From Leucobacter sp. (lineage in GTDB: Bacteria > Actinomycetota > Actinomycetes > Actinomycetales > Microbacteriaceae): 7,200 bases of DNA. Every line of letters begins with the position of its first letter. Position 1 is the stretch's first letter. A program made the translations under genes and the position numbers. The stretch lies in contig JAGNOB010000080.1 of assembly GCA_017990305.1 (NCBI GenBank), positions 1-7,200 on the forward strand, written 5' to 3'. Positions 6,188 through 7,200 of the stretch are shown piece after piece. The notes under the pieces are model-generated. The model saw only the letters and a list, made by a program, of their open reading frames with translations. It made no database searches and was not told where the DNA came from.

Positions 6188-7165
6188 ATGCAGCCGTTGG
6201 TGCATCCCGGTCCCAAAACCCAACCCAGAATCATCGTTCGACCCGTCCACACGAAGCGCGCAGTCTGCGAGCTCACGGGCGGCAGGCCACTCATTGAGCA
6301 GCTGCATGAGACGCTCGCGGCCCTCGGCGCAGACAGCGGCTTCGCGGAGCTCCACGGCGGCAACTATGCGCCCCTCAGCTACTGCATTCCCGACGTCGCG
6401 ACCGCAGAAAAGGCGCTGAGCTTCTCAGAGACGCGCACCCACGATCGCGCTCACCTCATCTACGGCTCAGTCACGCTCGGGCTGCGCGACGCCGCGCAAT
6501 ACATGCACAGCCACTGCTTCTGGCAGGCCCCGGGCGGCGCGCTCGAAGGCGGCCACGTCTGGCTCGAGACCGAGTCCGACGCAACCCCACCCATCGCCGT
6601 CGTCACGGCGGTATTCGGCGCGCAGTGGCGCAGCGCGACCGACCCAGAAACCAAGATGCCGGTGTTCACACCGGAAGAGCCGACCAACCGATCAGAGCCG
6701 ACCAACCGATCAGAGCCGACCAACCGATCAGAGCGGAGCATCCCCATGCAGACGGAGAGCACACCGCGGGCAGTCGCCGCGGATCCACACGGCGCGAGCG
6801 ACACCGTCATCGCTCGAGTGCTGCCGAACATCGACATCACCGATGCGCTGCTGCGCGTCTGCCGCGACGCCGGCTTCGACCGCGCATCCGTTCGCGCGGG
6901 CCTTGGCAGCTTCGTCGGCGCGACGTTCATCGACCGCGCAAGCGGCGAGCGCACCGTCATCGACGGACCCGCGACCGAGGTCATCGCGCTCATCGGCGAC
7001 GTGCGCCGCATCGACGGCGAACTCGCGGCACGCCTGAGCTGCACGCTCGTCGACAGGCACGGCGAGATCCGCGCAGGCGAACTCGTGCCGGGGGAGAACC
7101 TCGTCGCGGCAACCTTTGAGCTCACGGTGCAGCGCCTTGACGCGCCCATCGTCGTCGTGAGCTAA
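6188..7165 (+). CDS. Tandem PPC/DUF296-like two-domain protein with repeat linker
   Basis: 325 residues. The first half (about 14-150) looks like a PPC/DUF296 domain: LIYGSVTLG, then MHSHCFW (106-112) and LEGGHVWLE (119-127), matching the H-x-H plus GGH pattern thought to bind metal in bacterial members. The second half (about 205-317) has the same order of strands (RAGLGSFVGATFID, EVIALIGDVR, ARLSCTLVD, RAGELVPGENLVAATFEL). Here the H-x-H position reads S-C-T, and GGH reads AGE (296-298), so the site appears lost. A linker (164-182) is three EPTNRS units encoded by a perfect 18-bp triplication. ATG 6188 has AAGGAGG (6176-6182) at 5-nt spacing. An in-frame ATG at 6746 with CGGAG (6734-6738) could start the second domain alone. 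Function is unknown: plant relatives bind DNA with AT-hooks, which are absent here. The operon context suggests a metabolic role. Family assignment is by motif only; the second domain is less certain. Confidence 0.7.
   Translation: MQPLVHPGPKTQPRIIVRPVHTKRAVCELTGGRPLIEQLHETLAALGADSGFAELHGGNYAPLSYCIPDVATAEKALSFSETRTHDRAHLIYGSVTLGLRDAAQYMHSHCFWQAPGGALEGGHVWLETESDATPPIAVVTAVFGAQWRSATDPETKMPVFTPEEPTNRSEPTNRSEPTNRSERSIPMQTESTPRAVAADPHGASDTVIARVLPNIDITDALLRVCRDAGFDRASVRAGLGSFVGATFIDRASGERTVIDGPATEVIALIGDVRRIDGELAARLSCTLVDRHGEIRAGELVPGENLVAATFELTVQRLDAPIVVVS
6677..6730 (+). repeat. Three perfect 18-bp tandem repeats inside the PPC gene
   Basis: The unit GAGCCGACCAACCGATCA occurs at 6677-6694, 6695-6712 and 6713-6730 with no mismatch, followed by a 4-base start of a fourth. 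Each unit encodes EPTNRS in frame, so gain or loss of copies changes linker length by six residues without breaking the gene. The identity of the copies points to recent slippage expansion. Confidence 0.97.
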
Positions 7166-7184
7166 GCACACCACCCACCACTGT

Positions 7185-7192
7185 AAAAGGAG
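7185..7192 (+). promoter_or_regulatory. Ribosome binding site of a following gene
   Basis: AAAAGGAG ends 8 nt before the window edge, 20 nt after the PPC stop codon. The spacing predicts a plus-strand start codon at about 7200-7201, so the cluster continues past the window. Confidence 0.75.
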
Positions 7193-7200
7193 AACACACA

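Noticed and set aside
5299..6363. 354-residue minus-strand open frame opposite the SDR
   Set aside because: No recognisable motif and full overlap with a complete SDR on the other strand.
6677..6730. CRISPR-like array
   Set aside because: The copies are directly adjacent with no spacers, are only 18 bp, and encode an in-frame EPTNRS linker.

Overview
The window looks like a chromosomal segment from a high-GC Gram-positive bacterium, most likely an actinomycete; a Microbacteriaceae-like origin is a guess. The reasons are the GC-rich third codon positions, several GTG starts backed by strong Shine-Dalgarno sequences, and a binding protein carried as a lipoprotein (LTAC lipobox). I see no mobile element, CRISPR array, tRNA or rRNA.

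Region 1 (1-1831) is a divergent pair. On the minus strand, running off the left edge, is a 2-oxoacid dehydrogenase E2 acyltransferase that consists only of the catalytic domain: its GTG start lies four codons downstream of an in-frame stop, so no lipoyl or subunit-binding domain is encoded. On the plus strand is an AEC-family (auxin efflux carrier / malonate transporter type) membrane carrier. The 104-bp gap between them holds a perfect 19-bp palindrome with the TGGTnnnACCA core typical of FadR-subfamily GntR repressors.

Region 2 (1832-2127) is a roughly 300-bp control region. It has a plausible sigma70-type promoter whose -35 and spacer overlap a second copy of the same operator. The 13-bp core is identical to the first copy in the opposite orientation. 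A 15-bp inverted repeat (14/15) brackets this promoter.

Region 3 (2128-7165) is a same-strand cluster: a TRAP transporter (DctP lipoprotein, DctQ small membrane subunit, DctM large membrane subunit), a short-chain dehydrogenase, and a protein with two PPC/DUF296-like domains joined by a linker made of an in-frame 18-bp triplication. A strong Shine-Dalgarno at the right edge shows that a further gene starts almost exactly at the boundary. Perfect or near-perfect hairpins separate DctP from DctQ and SDR from the PPC gene.

Working model (inference): one FadR/PdhR/LldR-type regulator, not in the window, controls both transcription units. The TRAP system imports an organic acid, probably a carboxylate, the SDR oxidises or reduces it, and the resulting oxoacid feeds a 2-oxoacid dehydrogenase complex containing the lipoyl-less E2. 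The AEC carrier moves a related acid. The role of the PPC protein is unknown, and it is the most novel component.
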